From the NCBI GenBank assembly GCA_013399895.1, contig VXBA01004870.1:1054001-1118000 (forward strand): 64,000 nucleotides of DNA. The letters run 5' to 3'. The position numbers were made by a program, and so were the translations under genes. Within the stretch, counting starts at the first letter, position 1. Each line of letters starts with the position of its first letter. This DNA is from Serilophus lunatus (taxonomy: Eukaryota > Chordata > Aves > Passeriformes > Eurylaimidae). The notes below the pieces were generated by a model that was not told where the DNA came from, made no database searches, and was given only the letters and a program-made list of their open reading frames with translations. Below are positions 14,101 to 28,185 of this stretch, piece after piece.

Positions 14101-17100
14101 TTGGAGGTGCCCCCATGGTAAATTTAGCTCTGCAACTAGTTTGTTTAAAATCCACCACAGCAATATTCTGCTGCCTTCTCTCTGCAGAGCTGGGCATTTA
14201 CAAGGTCTGCTGAGATCTCTTCTCAAAGTTAAGCTGCTGAAATCTATAGAGATGCCTTTCTTGGGCTCTGCAGGTCTGAAGGCTGCTTAGTTCTTGTCTC
14301 AGACTCTGCAACTGGAGTGGCTGACATGCCACTCTTTCCTGAGAGTGGTCATTAGTAGGCCAAGCAGCATCCCCATATTCTGTAGTGTTAGCTCTGTATG
14401 TATTTCATTGTTGAGTACTATGATGAAAAGGCAGCTTAAGGCTTTAGTTACTGGAAAGCTTTTTTTTTGAGAGAGTGGGACTTCATTGCTTGGCTGAGGG
14501 TGGAGGCCCTTGGAAGGAGGACAGCTCAGGTGAATGACAAATCTCCAAGAGTAGGCATATACAAGTGGAAAACCAAAAGAAAGAAAGAAAAGGAGAGAAA
14601 GTGGTCATAACAGGGAGAAAAGCATTTGAGCCACCTCTTGTGCTGGAAGCAAACATTCAGAACAGCCTTTGTCTAGCCCTGGTCACCTCAGTTGTTCCAG
14701 CAGAGCTGCTTGGAGGACAAGACAGACTCATGAGGTTTCAGTGATTTTTTTTTTTTTTTTTCAGGAACATAGTAGACATGTTTTCCAGTTGAAGGCACTT
14801 AAGCTCTGATTCTTCTTCAATGCTTTCAGTTTTTACCAGCTATGAATGCTATGGGTGGTTGGGATTACCATTTCACAATATAGCTTAAGTGAAACTATAT
14901 GAATTCCTTCATGAATTTCTTTGCATTCCTTTGTAAATAATCCAGATTTTAAAATTATTATTTAAAATATATGTAACAGTACTGTCTATATATGTAGCTT
15001 TGTAAAGAAATTGCTGTAACTTTAATTTTGGCATATACACATTTTCTTTATTTCTGCATTTCTACGTATACAGGGTCCCTGTGGGCTCTAAGCACCATAT
15101 CGGCTCAAAGTCCAGGAACTAGCAGTTGAATCTCCCAAGAAAGCAAAGGTCTTGCCTAATTTTGCATTGTTGCCATGATAGCCCCATGATAGCAGCTTTT
15201 ATGTGTCCTGTGCTCCAAAGGCGCCTGTGTTCCTTGTGTTTGCTGAGTACATCTAAATCAAACCTGTTTGCTCCAGGTTAAAAATTATTTCCCTGCAGAA
15301 GAATTGCAGTACCTGTTCTTCACTTTGTGTTGTTTCGAGTGGCCAGGGAATTTGATGCTGAGTTCCACTGCATGGCAAACAGCAGAACTAGTTTAGGGCA
15401 ATTTTACTTGCACTTGGTTGACCTAGGGTGGCCTACGTGGAGCTGATCCATAGTAAACATTTAGTTGAAACTCTTCCTTCCTTGCTCTGGATTGGAGGAG
15501 ACTGCAGTGTGAAATGGAGATGAGGGGTTTGGCAGCTAATGCAGTGTGTCACTGCTCTTAAGCAGCTTGCTGACAATGTCTGGTTAATTGTTTTACAGGC
15601 CAGAGGCACGTCTTCAACACCAGCTTTACCATTCCACATAAAAGCCTTGCAGGTTGCAGTGATTTCCTTTGCATAGAGCCAGGTTGTGAGACACTTCATT
15701 ACACTTTACCCTGATGTTTTAACGTTGGGCAGTTACGACACTGCCTGGGATTTGAGATCACAGACTTGGATGCAATCTTAGAACACCATGAGTGATGCAG
15801 GCAGTGTTCTGCAATTGTCATCAACCAGAGGAGCAAGTGGTCTCAGGCAATTTTAAATGACCTTTCTCTCCAGGTTTGGTCCCATCTCAACATAGGTTTT
15901 CTCTTGTTGTCTTCCTTCATACATGGTGATAGCCAAGGATTCTTTTCTGTTTAGGATACTCATGCAGTGAAACCACTACAGGTGAGAGACTCGGGAAACA
16001 GTGAATGTCTAGTAGGTGCTGCTTTCTCCCACATGAAATTGTCCTGAGGAACCCCTTTACCTATGTAGGCACATCACAGATATGTGCTGCCATTTCTGTG
16101 CTGGTTCCCTGCACAGGGGAAGTCAGCAGCACATGGATAACCCCAGCCTGTGTGTCAATGGTTGCAGCACATGCTTGCTCCTCTATGCTGCTGCACCAGT
16201 TTTTCTCTCCTCACGGCTTCTCCACCCACTCCAGCATGGAGGCACACCCAAAGCTCCACATTGCTCTGGTCCTCCCTGCAAAACATCTCTCCTGCTGCCA
16301 AAAGGCTCCATCCCTTTGTCTTTGAGGCTGTCCACCCACCTCATCTCACAGCTTCATGTTCCTCCCTTTGCTCTCTGGGTGTGTAGATGTGCTCCCCATG
16401 CATTCACTCCTCTTCACACATACCTGGCCACCCCAGCATGCGAGTACCTGCATGTTGCTGAACTCACCTACTTGGTGCTCTTTCATAGTGTTCTTCATGT
16501 TTGCATGACCTTGAAAGCCTTGCTCTCTCTTGCCAAACTCCTGGGGCTGCACAGCTTACTGTGTATTATAGTCTTTTTCCCCTTTAAGGTGGAGAGCAAC
16601 ATTCATGTGTGTGTGAGAGGTCAGATCCTGGAATAAATAAGACATGACATGGCCATGGCATTTGCAAGTTTCCTTATTAGGGGTGCAGTCATGCATTTAC
16701 ATTTCAAATTCTCACACTATCCCACACCAGTTCCTCAATTTTTAATTTTTTTTTGTGCACTGCAGAGGAGAATTGCAGCCTCCCCAGGCACTGCTCTGAC
16801 AGTGGATCTGAATGCAGACCAGAGGTCTTCTCAGCTGTTGTGCACCAGTCCCCTCTCCTTTGCACAGGCCCCTCTAGTTCTCCCTTTCTCACCACTTGCA
16901 TGGCTACCAGTGCATGTTCCTGTTTGCATCATGACATGTGCTTTGGCTGCAGTGAACTAACTCTGCTGAAGTAGGAGAGGTGGAAGAGAATGGGAGCCTC
17001 CGTGCCCCTAAGCAGAGCACAGCAGAAACCCCACAGCATGCTGGCTCTGTACAGTCATTTGCCATTTTCTTTGTGACCCACTCATCTTCTTGGTACAGTT

Positions 17101-20100
17101 GACTCGGGGCTTTCACATGGCTTTTACTCTTCTTGGCCTGCAGCCTTCATTCCTCTCTTCACCTTGGGTCTTTCTGCATCACAGACGTGCCTCTGCAGAC
17201 CAGAACTACACCCAGAGATGTGTATATGTAGAGCCTGTAGTTGATGAGGAAGTGTATCCATGTTCTATTTTAGCATCCTGTTACTCAGTTGTTTCACAAA
17301 AGGCTTAATCTCATTTTACTTAATCAAAGCTGCACGATCCTCCTGTTTCTCTCCCCAGATGATTCTTTAGTTTTCAAATGCTGGCAGGTATGCAAGTACC
17401 TAAAGGTCTTGGGTGTCTTCCTAAAGAAAACACAAAGAAACTATTGTATCTCAGCAGGCAGAGATCATAAAACCAAGAATTGTCACTTTAGCTCACTAAG
17501 ATGAAAAGAATATTGTTGCTGAAAAGGAAACAGTTTAAAATTCTGAGAAATCATTCTTGAGGGTCTTGTTTGTGTTTCTATTAGCCAGGATAACAGATAT
17601 TATTACTAGTTGTACAGTCACTGCAGGACCACCTTTGAAGTTAATGAGGCATAGCGGCACACAAACAGCACCAAGAAAATCTGTAGGGATCTGTCAACCT
17701 TGTAGAAAGTTCTCCCCACTTTTTTATATAAAACTTCACAACTGAATTTTATTCTACTAATGCACTGAGAAGGCCAGGTCTGCCCTGTCCACATCTGAAG
17801 GGAACTTGTGCAGAGGGTCTCCCTGACAACTCACATGCTCTGTGGTGTTTGCCAGATTTCCTGTCCTGGCAGAGCCCATCACTGCCTGACTCACTAGCTG
17901 TCATGCAGGAAGGCTTTAATATGAAGGTCAGTACAGGCAGTTGGTGTCAGTCACTGCATGCTGCGTCTCTGCTCACCTGGGAAGGTTTTACTGGCTCCCA
18001 AGAGCAGGATCTCGCAGGGAGCCTTTCTGTCTTCTCCCAGCTCAATCTCATGGACCTTCTCTGCATTCCCTGAGAAATGTAGGATATCAAGGATAAAAGA
18101 AGCAGAAGTGCTTGCGAATGTATCAAAATTTGTTATATCAAAGCCCCTCTGCCTTTCATTGTAGTGCTGGAGATGATGCCAAGAGGAAGCTTATAGGTCA
18201 TGGCCATGGGAAGTGGATGACGCTGGCTGAGGGCGGGTGGAAACAGGGAAATTGGGATAAATCCAGACTTTGGATTGCTGCTGGTCTCTGGGGACCTACC
18301 TAGGTCTTCTAATGACACAGAGAGAAGTGCCGAATGAGTGTCAGACCTTGGCTAAACTGTGATAGGAGAAAGAGCTGCAGTTGGACAGGGTACAGCAGAT
18401 GCTTCAGACTGTCGTTGTTGGAGTTGCATGGTTTGGCGGGAGAGTTTGTAAGTGATATGGGGCTCAAACAAGTGAAATGGCCAGTAGTGCTGATGGGGAA
18501 GTCACAGAGAAGGCTGTTGTGCCTGGACTGTGTCTCCTGGATGAGTTGAAAAGGGACCAAGACAGGAGGAGGCCAGGGATCAATAGGAAATAGTCAGAGC
18601 ATGAGCTAGGATTAAGGTTACAGAGAAGCATCCAAGGAAACAACTGCAGTGGTCAGGACTAGTGGGTAATGGCAAAGATTTGATCTGGACATCTGGGTGG
18701 GGACAGTCAGAGCTGCCATCCTCCATGGATGAACTAACATGGTAACATCATAGGCTGATGTATAAAGACAACACTGGAATGGCATGAAGATGTCCATGTA
18801 GGAATGGTATTGGACACTATTATACACTGAAAGACACAGAGGTGCAGGGAGCTGCTCATGAGTCTGTAAGACTGTGGGCCAAGAACAGTTCCATTTTGAG
18901 CAGGTGAACTTCTGCAGAGATCCTCATGCACCTAGCACTGAACAGAACCTGGCAGGAGTAACAGCCACTGGCTGCACCAAGCTTTGTCCGCTCCACAGCG
19001 GTACACCCTTTACCCTCCTGTCCTTTGTGCTGTTGTCAAGCTGAGCTGAAATGTTTGGATTTCCCCAGTGATTGGCTTTAAGCAAGCCAGTCTCACCCCC
19101 AAGAGTTCCTATGGGAGGATCTTCGTAAGGGGAGGATGCCACGGCAAGTTCCTGACTTCAGAAAGTAACCTCCTTGATGTGGATGGACTTTGAGACACCT
19201 GGGTTTGAAAGCTGGGCCCTGGAGCTCTGTTTTTGCCTGGAGCTGCTCTCATGGCTTTTTACTGGTCAGTCCTTGCAGGAGTGTCAGAACTTTACCACAG
19301 AGCCCAAATGATGTTCTCAAAATTCTGCTGTTCAAGAGAGTTACTCCAGATTTTCCATGGCATCGCTAAGGTCAAAACTGGGCCATAATGAGCTAATTAA
19401 AGTCAAGCTGTATGAGATTTGATATGGTCAAACCTGTACATACTGCATCTGTATAACTGGATCCCTCTGAGTTACTGGAGTTGTCTGGAAAGGCCACAGT
19501 GAAACCAGACACCTTTCACCTAAAACTGAAAAACACAAGTAGGCCTCTTTCAAAATTTGTCATGCAGGGGCTGCTCAGAGGTAAAAGCAACACAGGAGTC
19601 ACTCACTAGTCTGCATGATGAAAAATTGGCTGTGCAACAAAGCTGTCTGTCTTGCTTGCTGCAGCTCATCAAAATGTAAGTAGAGTGAGGGCCAAAGGCT
19701 GGATCTAAGCCCACAGAAGCCAGTGATAGGGCTCCCACTGGACTAAAGCCAATATGGTCCAGAGCAGCTTTGTTTTAAAAATAGAAGAGAACATAAACAG
19801 GCATGACTGAGCTCTGACATTCCCTTGAACCCAGATGCATCTTTATCTGGAGCAGAGCAGCTAGCTCTGTGTGCTTCCGTCCTCAGGGATATCATGAGGT
19901 CTGAGAAGGACCAAGAGAAAGGGATAGCAAAGGCTGAGGAAAAAGAGTTTTACTTGTGATAGGATTTACTTATGTGAGATATTGATACCTTTCCCCCTTC
20001 GTCCCTGAAGTGAGATGGTTTAAAGCAGGTCCTACAGCAGAATTAGAAGTGGTTCTAAAAATGAAATCACTCTCTTGGTTTCCTTCAGCACCGTAGCATT

Positions 20101-23100
20101 TAGTGGGAGTTATGCCATGAACTTAAAAGGCATTATTTGTAAAATAAGTCTATTGTGTATGTGCTGGGTACTTTCAGCATAGTGAATTTGGTGCTGCAGG
20201 AGCCGATGATGCAAGTGATGTGGCTGGAATTTTTTTTTAAGGGTTGGATAATTTTATGAGTAATGGTAACACTTGCAACTACGCATGATAAGAGTAATCA
20301 CTATTTGTGCTGCAGGGCATAAGGCTGACTGTTTGTGTAGGTCATGAGGACTTTTTTTTCTTCTCTATAATACAGCTAAAGGTAATCTGAAGATTGTTTT
20401 CTTCTGCCTTTTAAACATTAGATGTTGGCTTCTGGTCAAAGGTGGATTATCTGATGGGATGAACCAATGGTCTGATCTGCTAATTACTAAATTCCTACGT
20501 AAGGCTTTTATTTCCTGCACAGGGAGGTACTGCACATATGTTGCTTCTTCTCAGAGGGATCCTTTTTTATAAGACTAAGTTAAAGTACTGGTTAAAGCTC
20601 TGGTCCCTAATTGAAACCAGCAGCATTCAGTAAATTTGGACTATGTCTGTCTCCTGAGTAGCCCTAGGCGGGCGTCTGTGGTTTCTGTTCCATGAACAGG
20701 AACTGTATCTCTGGCAGAAGCTCTTACAGTTGAGTGAAGAAATTGCAATAGATAATTTACTATATTTATTTCACTTTGTGTTTGCATGGGGAGCTTCCAG
20801 GAGCAGATCAGAATTTCCTCACATGTATTTGATGTTGTTTAGCAACAGTTCATTTTATGGGTATTGCTTTTTTTTTCTTTCTCTTCCTGATTTGTCTAAG
20901 GCTAACTCTTAGATAATCCAGGCCTGTTGTGAATGCTTGTAAGAAGCACACTAAAAATTGGCTCTCCCTGAGTAATCCAAAACATGGGTTGAAAACATGT
21001 TGGGGTTGATTCTTCCAGGGTGGTTCAATCACCCAGAAAGCTGGGAGAAAGCTACCGTAATTACTGGGAAGACAAGTGGTAAAAAGAATCTTTTTGATGC
21101 TGCTGGTTGTGGAACCTTGGTTTTGCTCTGTTCCTTCCGCTCCTGTAGCTGTACAAACTATATACAGCTGTGCAAGCAGAACAACAGCTGGGCAGTTTTG
21201 ACCATTGGGCAAAATCCTCGCTGGGTGGTGGTTTTGTTTTTAAAGAGCAAAAAATAACTTGTCGTGGTCTTTCAGCTTGTGGTTTCCAGCACCATTGGTT
21301 AGAAAACATCCTTTTGATTTAAAAGCTGAGTGAACTGGAGCAAGCTACTAAAAGAGAGAAAATACGTAATACTGAAATGCTCTCCTGTATAACCTCTTTG
21401 ACTGTATTTGCATTTTGGCATCTCCTGGGTCCTCATTAAAGTCTACACATTGAGTTGCTGAACAATTGTGCTCCTCTTAAGCTCCTGCCTTGCTTGTGCT
21501 ACTGAAGCAGTCAGGATTTCACCATGGGATTTATTCTTCTGTCTTGGGTTCACAAGTTCCGGGGTGTCCTCAAATCCTGCTCCCACCAATCTATTTGGAT
21601 TCAGTGATGTGTCTTGTCAGAGGAGGGGAAGGGACTTCTTTTGTGGTAAGAAATGTGACCCTACACTGTAAGGACATGAGCACTAAGGGTTCCCACAGGC
21701 CCTTGTAGCTTTTCAGGAGTCAGCAGGGCCGTTTTGTGTCCATCACACACAGCCCTTGCTGGGGCTCTTGAGAGCCTGCTGCAGTGGTTTAATTGATGCT
21801 TTTCTCATGTCTGAGATGGGGAAGTCCTGATTGGGAAGAATAGCTTATAAATTTTTTTTCATCTTACAATTATCCTTTTCTCTCTCATCATTGCTTGTTT
21901 TCTTAGCTTTACCCTAGGGTGAGGGATGAGTCATAAAATCTAATGGGTTTTTGTGAGAAGAGCCTTGGGCACCAAGCAGGGAAGGACTAGGGCGTGGCAG
22001 TTGATTTCTTGGGAGCCATGATGGAGGTGGGAGCAGTCTGTGGCTTCCATATAAAATGTAATGGTGCCTTGAGCTCTGATGGTGTGGGAGGCTGCTGGAA
22101 AAGTCCCCTGGGATGGATGGAAGCCTCTGTTGTCCCTCAAGGTGGACCCATCAGGATCTTCACTCAAGGTGTTGGCAGGAGGCCGGGGCAGCTGAGACCA
22201 ACATTTTGTCTCCATCATCATCCTGCTTATGAGACAACCTGTCCTGGAGTCAGACCTGGAGCTTGTGACATTGCAGCACCACAGCCTGGCCCTTGTGAAT
22301 GGTTGCTCCTGGCCTTGGGAGCAGGCAAATTGCTTATGGCCAGAGGAGATGAAAGGGAGAGGAGGGATCAGCTATCATTTATTAATGCTGTCAGGTTGTG
22401 TTTCTTTCCAATGCTGTTAAGACCGGGGCAGGACTTGCAGGCAGATGATGAAAGAAGAGACAGAGCTCACCAGAAAACACAAGAGACCTTGAAAGAGGAG
22501 TCTCAGGTGGCTTGCTGGGAGACGGGAAGGTCTGCGTGCTCCCCAAAAACAGTCAGAGGCTCTAAGAGATTGAGAGGGCAAGGGAATGAGGGGAAAAAGA
22601 AATGAAATAAAAAGCATAGGGAGGCCAGCTGAGAAGAGATGGGAGAAACTGAACAATCATCTTGTTATTGCAGAGTTGGTCGAAAAATCATGATTTTTTT
22701 TTTTGCTCTTCTGTCATGTGTCCTGTTCCCTAATAATTTTAAGATAGTGTTATGCCTGGGATGTATTTCCTGTCATTTGAGCTGTTGCTGGGAGAGAGGT
22801 TACCTATAGAGAGAACTCACCACATTGTTAGCATAAATAAACTCAGGTTTTGTGAAGATGACCCATAAATCTGGGGTTAGCTATGGGTCTGAATTTCAGA
22901 AACATCTTAAATTTTGTAAAGAATCTGGTGGAAAATTGTGCACTCTTTACGTATCTTTTGGTAACTCGAACAGTCTATAGCAAGGATGAAATTGCTAATT
23001 AAACTCTTCTTTTAATTGAGATGTTCCAAAATAGTTAAAAATAAAAGACATAAAAGTCAAAAAAGACTCCCTCCACAAGGGTTGCTTACAACAGCTGAAT

Positions 23101-24954
23101 GCTTTAGGGACTAGATTTCACCAGGGGTCTGGGACATGCTGTGTGTCTCTGGTGTTGTGACAGTCATGCTTTTGATCATGTGCGAAGAAGCATAAAAAAA
23201 TTTTATTCTGATATTTCCCAATTATACATTTAAGCATAATAAGCATTTGAAATTAAACCCAGTGAGGCTAACTTTGCCAACTTCAGAGATGCAGAGATCA
23301 GAATCTTTTTTTTTTTTCTTTTAACTTTTTTCTGTATTTCTAATGAGGATCAGAGTGCCCAGGGCACTGATTCTTTGAATAGAATCAGTAGCATTTCTGT
23401 AACAAATCTGGATGAGCCTGAGTGCACAGACCCTGTGAATCAGATTCTTCATCCTTGTAATTTTTGATATTTTTGAAAGTGAAATAATTGAGCCTCACAG
23501 TACTTCTGTATCGAATGGGTTTGTGTTATTCTCACCATCAAAGGTTGACTGAAGAACAGTTAAGGACAGCATATTAGCATCCAGGACATGGCTGAATTTC
23601 ACTGGCTGTGTGAATGCAGTTGCATTTGTGGGCTAGTGAATCCCTATTGCTGCTAGTGGAGTAATGACTTATACTTGTTCCATATTTAGTCTTCATGACG
23701 TTTTTCCATCATCAGTGCTTCTGGTAAGGTTTGCTGAATTTTCAAACATCAACACAACTGCTTTTCAGACAGAGTGAAAGCCCTGTCTTTGCAGTGATAT
23801 CAAAACCAGTGCTGAACGAACACCTAATATTTCAGTCAGTATTGTAGAAAAAGGTATAATTCACTCAATCAGCCCAGATCCTTAAAAGCAGGTAAAAATC
23901 CACCGTGCGGTATATGTTATGCTAGTGTCCCTCTTGATGTCTCCTAAACAAGCAAAAGTGTATGAGAGTGGATTGGGCCATTCTGAAATGGTGCTGCCTC
24001 CATTTCATGCACTACACCAAGTCTTCCTCTTGGCTTAACTGTTGCTGACACCCAGAGCAGAGCAGCAAAGAAACTTGGCAGAGGTGAGCAATTTTTGGGT
24101 TTTTACCTGTTAGCATATTCCATCACAACAGGATTTTTTTTGATGGATAAGCTCATGGACAATAGACAACTGATAATCCCATTGCATCATTTTGGCTTCA
24201 ATTCTTCAAGTAGAAGAGCGTGTCTAACAGTGGCACTTATGTGCATTATGAAATATAATAGACAAAGCCCTAATATCCTGCAGCAAAGAGGATTTATGTT
24301 TTGATCCAAGTTCTATAAATCCTGTGAAATGCTCTTGTGGTAGCCTGGATATTATTCTGTGGTTGCTTTATTTGAATGAAAAAATTCTTCTCTCATTAAT
24401 ATAGTAAGGACATGAATAATAAACTTAGCTTACAAGACCTCTCATTATTTCTTCTGGCATTCAATCTCTTCTCTTGTCCCTTCATTCTGATTTTTCAGGA
24501 TTGCAAAGATTTTTGATCACAGACTTGAAACTTGGAAACTTGCTTTGGAGAAGATGAATTTCTAATGAGGTGATGGGGAGCACAGAATGAGAGAGGAAGG
24601 CTCACAGTGATTTTGCAAACACTGAGGCAGTAGAATGAACTACTATCTTAGGTCGGGCTCAAGGAAGGCACATGTGTCCCTTGGCTCAAATCCCAGCACT
24701 TTCCCTTGGGACTCTTGCTTCAGAGATACTTAGAGACAGAGTTTTCAAAAGCAGTGAAGTTGTAAACTTTTGGGGTTGAGAGTTATCAACGTATTTAGAT
24801 GACTGGTTGGTTTAAAACTAGTTTCGCAAGTTGGTTTTGCCTTGTGTGGTGAACAGACTGGAATTAACTTGTAACAAGGCAAATTACAGCCTTGAACTTC
24901 AGGAAACCAGGCTTTGCCGTGTTTAGGGTCCTGCTTCAAAGAATCCCATCAGAG
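8187..24954. other. Presumed intron 1, middle part
   Basis: About 16.8 kb with no supported gene. It includes a GAAA-type simple run near 14576-14598, poly(T) runs near 14744 and 23308, and pyrimidine-rich stretches around 16000-16900 that create long chance frames rich in Cys, Leu and His. Slightly CpG-enriched sequence lies at 11215-11450. Some AT-rich blocks (14880-15070, for example) could be conserved non-coding DNA, but this cannot be judged without alignment. Confidence 0.6.
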
Positions 24955-25483
24955 ACAGTCTTAGGGAGCTTTGCAGGAAAGGATCTTGGGATCCTGGTGG
25001 ACAACAAGTTGAACATGAGCCAGCAATGAGCCCTTGCAGCAAAGACCAACAGCCTCCTGCATTAGGTCACACTGAGGGAGACAGTCCTTCCATTCTGCTC
25101 AGCCCACATGAAACATCTGTAGCATTGTGTTGAGTTCTGGGCTCCCCAGGGGACAGACATTGACGTGCTGGAGTGAGTCCTGCCAAGGGCCATGGAGACG
25201 ATTACAGAACTGGAGCATCTGACATACAGGGAAAGGATAAGAGACGTGAGGCTGTTCAACCTGGAGAGGATAAAGTTCAAGGAGATCTCAGCCCTGATTG
25301 GAGGGAGTAAGGAATAAGGAGACACTCTCCTTCCTCAGTGGCATCCATGGAAAGGACAAGAGGCAATGGGCAAAAACCAAGCCAGAGGGAAATTCCATTT
25401 AAACAGAAGCTTTTTTCTTTGCTGTAAAGGAGGTAAGACACTGGAACAGGTTGCCCAAAGAGGCTGTGAATTCTCTGTCCTTG
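24955..25483 (+). mobile_element. CR1 LINE, 5' piece (interrupted by an LTR)
   Basis: Diverged CR1 coding and 3' sequence: GTGGACAACAAGTTGAACATG, TTCTGGGCTCCCCAGG, CTGGAGTGAGTCCTGCCAAG, GGCTGTTCAACCTGGAGAGG and ACTGGAACAGGTTGCCCAAAG. It has many stops and is inactive. The element breaks off at CCTTG and resumes at 26018 on the far side of the inserted LTR. Confidence 0.9.
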
Positions 25484-25733
25484 TGTCCTAGGTTGAAGTA
25501 TATTCTATTACCATCTCCGTTGGCTGTTGAAACAGCTGGTTGAAGCAGTGTTCCTTGCCATTTCCCTCTGTATTATCTTCTGTTATTGGGCCATCAATGC
25601 CTCACCCCATGACTCAGAGATACCTCCCTCCTGGACTATCTGCTGTTAATGGGCCCATCAGACCTTATCACACGACTCACCATCCCATTGTGAGATGCTT
25701 CGCCCAGAGGGAGGAGCCAACTATTCCATCCTG

Positions 25734-25740
25734 GATATAA
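25734..25740 (+). promoter_or_regulatory. TATA-like box of the + strand solo LTR
   Basis: GATATAA lies about 250 bp inside the LTR, where the U3/R border is expected. Transcription would begin near 25765 and run in the direction of B4GALNT3. Confidence 0.55.
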
Positions 25741-25957
25741 GCTGAGACTCTGAACACCACAGGAGTGCTTACCTACTGGACTCCCAGAGGACAAGAGCTA
25801 CCATTGGACTTTCTCACCCTTTTCTTTCTACAGAATCACCGCTTCAATGGAACTGCTTTGCTGGGACTGCTACCACCATAGAGTGTCAGGGTGTATCTGA
25901 CTTTGTCAGTGTTCTTGTACTACTGCATTTATTTATTTCTTTTAATTTTTTTTTTCT

Positions 25958-25963
25958 ATTAAA
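25958..25963 (+). terminator. LTR poly(A) signal ATTAAA
   Basis: ATTAAA lies 49 bases before the LTR end, just after a T-rich run, which is consistent with the R/U5 border. Confidence 0.55.
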
Positions 25964-26017
25964 TTATAATTCTGACTTGCAATCTCCCACTGGTTTGATT
26001 TCAACTAGTACACCTTG

Positions 26018-26150
26018 GAAGTACTCAACACCTGACTGGACATGGCCCTGTGCAACCTGCTTTTGGTGATGATGACACTGCCTTGAGTAGGGGTCCATAC
26101 TAGTTGATTTCCAGAGGTCCTGTCCAACCTCAGCAATTCTATGCTTTTGT
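26018..26150 (+). mobile_element. CR1 LINE, 3' piece
   Basis: This continues the CR1 interrupted at 25483: GAAGTACTCAACACCTGACTG, then the AGGTCCTGTCCAACCTCAGC and AATTCTATG end typical of CR1 tails. Confidence 0.88.
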
Positions 26151-28185
26151 ATTAGGATGCAGAAAAAATAGATTAAAAGAGTAATAAAGAATGAACTGCC
26201 CTGGACTATTTTTGGAGCCTGGGAAGTCACAGCCACACACAGTCCTTATCTCCATCCCAGGAGACACTGCAATGGGAACTTTTCCCATAAAATAGTGTGT
26301 AGCACATAAACTGCACTGTAGTGTTTCAAGAAACCAGACCTGAGGTCTGATGCTCTCCTTGCTGTATAGAGCCTGGAGCTTTGTGAGTTACTGGGGTCAG
26401 AGAACAGACGATGAACAACTATTGGCAAAATGCAGTAAAGAGGACAGCTGCTTTCACTTGCCTTCAGTTTTGGCAAAAGATGCTAGAAATGGGTATTTTG
26501 ATATATGTGGTTAAGTTGTATAAGGCAGTACACACATACCATTATGGAAAAGGATTGAAATTGAACATAGTTGGTGAAGCTCAGTAGGACTCATACCAGA
26601 AGCCTGTGGAAAAGGTCTGTAAAACTTAGTAAAGGGGCTGAGAACAGAATGTGGATGAAATCTCAGGTCAGCATGTAAATAACCGATGTCAGATGGCATT
26701 TTTGTTGGATATATTTTCCGGAGCTAGTACAGGAATTACTGTATGAGTTTCCTGTACTGAATTACACAAGAGGCAGATTGAACAGTTGTTATGGTTTCGT
26801 TTGTCCTGAAGTCCATTAGACATTTACTGGACAAGTGCTGGGCAGTAGAAACCCCTTTTCATTAACTTATGGAAATTTCCAAGATGTTGGAATGAAAGTG
26901 ATAGTTTTGCAATCAGTCCTTGCAAGCCACCTTAAGTGGCTGGCAGGGTGATTTTAATGCTCTGGTAGAAAGCTACAGCACAGTTAAATATTCCACTGAA
27001 ACAAGATAGCTCTGTAAGGCATGCTGGCCCAGCTCCAAGGCAACTAACCCGGCTGTCTCCTGCTGGGTGAAGGATCACCTCCTGGAAGCCCTCAGGAATG
27101 TCTGCTGGTGGCACGGATTGCTTGTGGAAAACAGGGGCCCTGCAGCAGCATTTGGCTGGCCCCTGCAGTCTTGTCTCTGAAAAGTTCAGCTGCTCCTCAG
27201 CTTGTGAATGGCTCTGAATTTGTTCTGTCTGGGACAAAAATTTAGCAGAACTCAAACTAAAAATTTCCCCATAACTAATTTTTCAGTTCTTTGGACATTC
27301 TGAAAGAGCAGTAGAAATGGTTGCCTTAATTTTATGAAATTTAGGGCAGTGTGAAAAAACTCTAGACCTATCAAACAGGTTTAGAAGGTAATGCAGGAAT
27401 GAGTTAAATTTATAACGGAGCTTGGATGTCATTCACAAACTGTAATTTTAGCATTGTATTCTGACAGTTAAAACATTCGAATTTGGGTTTAAAACTCTCA
27501 ACTTTGAATTCACAAACAGATAACATTTAAACTGAGTCATAATGAAGAAGAAAACCCCAACGATCTGCAACTTGAACACCTGATACAGGAAGAGAATGAC
27601 AGGAGATACAGTACGTAAGGATTTTCCCCCAAGGATGTCGATCTCTTTCCACTCAGTCTTCGAAAAGGACCCACACTTGGAATCAGTTAAAAATCAGAGA
27701 TGCAGTTTAACAATCCATGGCACTTCAGATAAGAAAGATCTTCTTTAAAACCCTTCTCAGTGATAGATATGCCTAGGGTTCAACTAAGAGCAGAATAGTT
27801 GCTTTGTTTCTGCTCTTTCTGCAGTAAATACATAATTGCATGTACTTTCCTAAAGCAAACTGAATCTCCTTCATCAGCTGTTAAAAGTCTTTTAAACTGC
27901 ATGAATCATAAACGTCCCCGGTTTTCAGTTGTGCCATGCTTTACACCGGCGTCTTATTCATACTTCCTATAATTATATGCCTGCACATCTGCAAATGTGC
28001 TCATTGTAAATAGCCACACACTGGAATCTTTAGGGGAAAGTTCAGGGATCATGTTCCACGCACAAAGCAGTGCGACAGAGAACTTTTAACGACACAATGT
28101 TTGCAGCAATTTAAAGGAATGACCCTGTCTTTAATACCTTTGTAAAAAATGGAGGTACTTAAAAATTCCAGTGACAGAGTGGTGC
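26151..28185. other. Intronic sequence without recognised features
   Basis: AT-leaning, non-coding, with no repeat that I recognise. Confidence 0.55.

Larger units (their letters stand above)
25484..26012 (+). mobile_element. Solo LTR of an endogenous retrovirus, 529 bp
   Basis: The element begins TGTCCTAGG and ends CTAGTACA, flanked on both sides by the 5-bp duplication CCTTG (25479-25483 and 26013-26017). Removing it and one CCTTG restores continuous CR1 sequence, which proves the borders. A TATA-like GATATAA (25734-25740) and an ATTAAA poly(A) signal (25958-25963) fit a U3-R-U5 order on the + strand. No internal retroviral sequence is present, so it probably arose by LTR-LTR recombination. 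The family is not identified. Confidence 0.92.

Noticed and set aside
16082..16636. 184-codon open frame rich in Cys, Leu and His
   Set aside because: It follows a pyrimidine-rich stretch and overlaps several other chance frames.
21994..22605. 203-codon open frame on the + strand
   Set aside because: Its composition is that of translated intron, with no recognisable motif, promoter or splice context.
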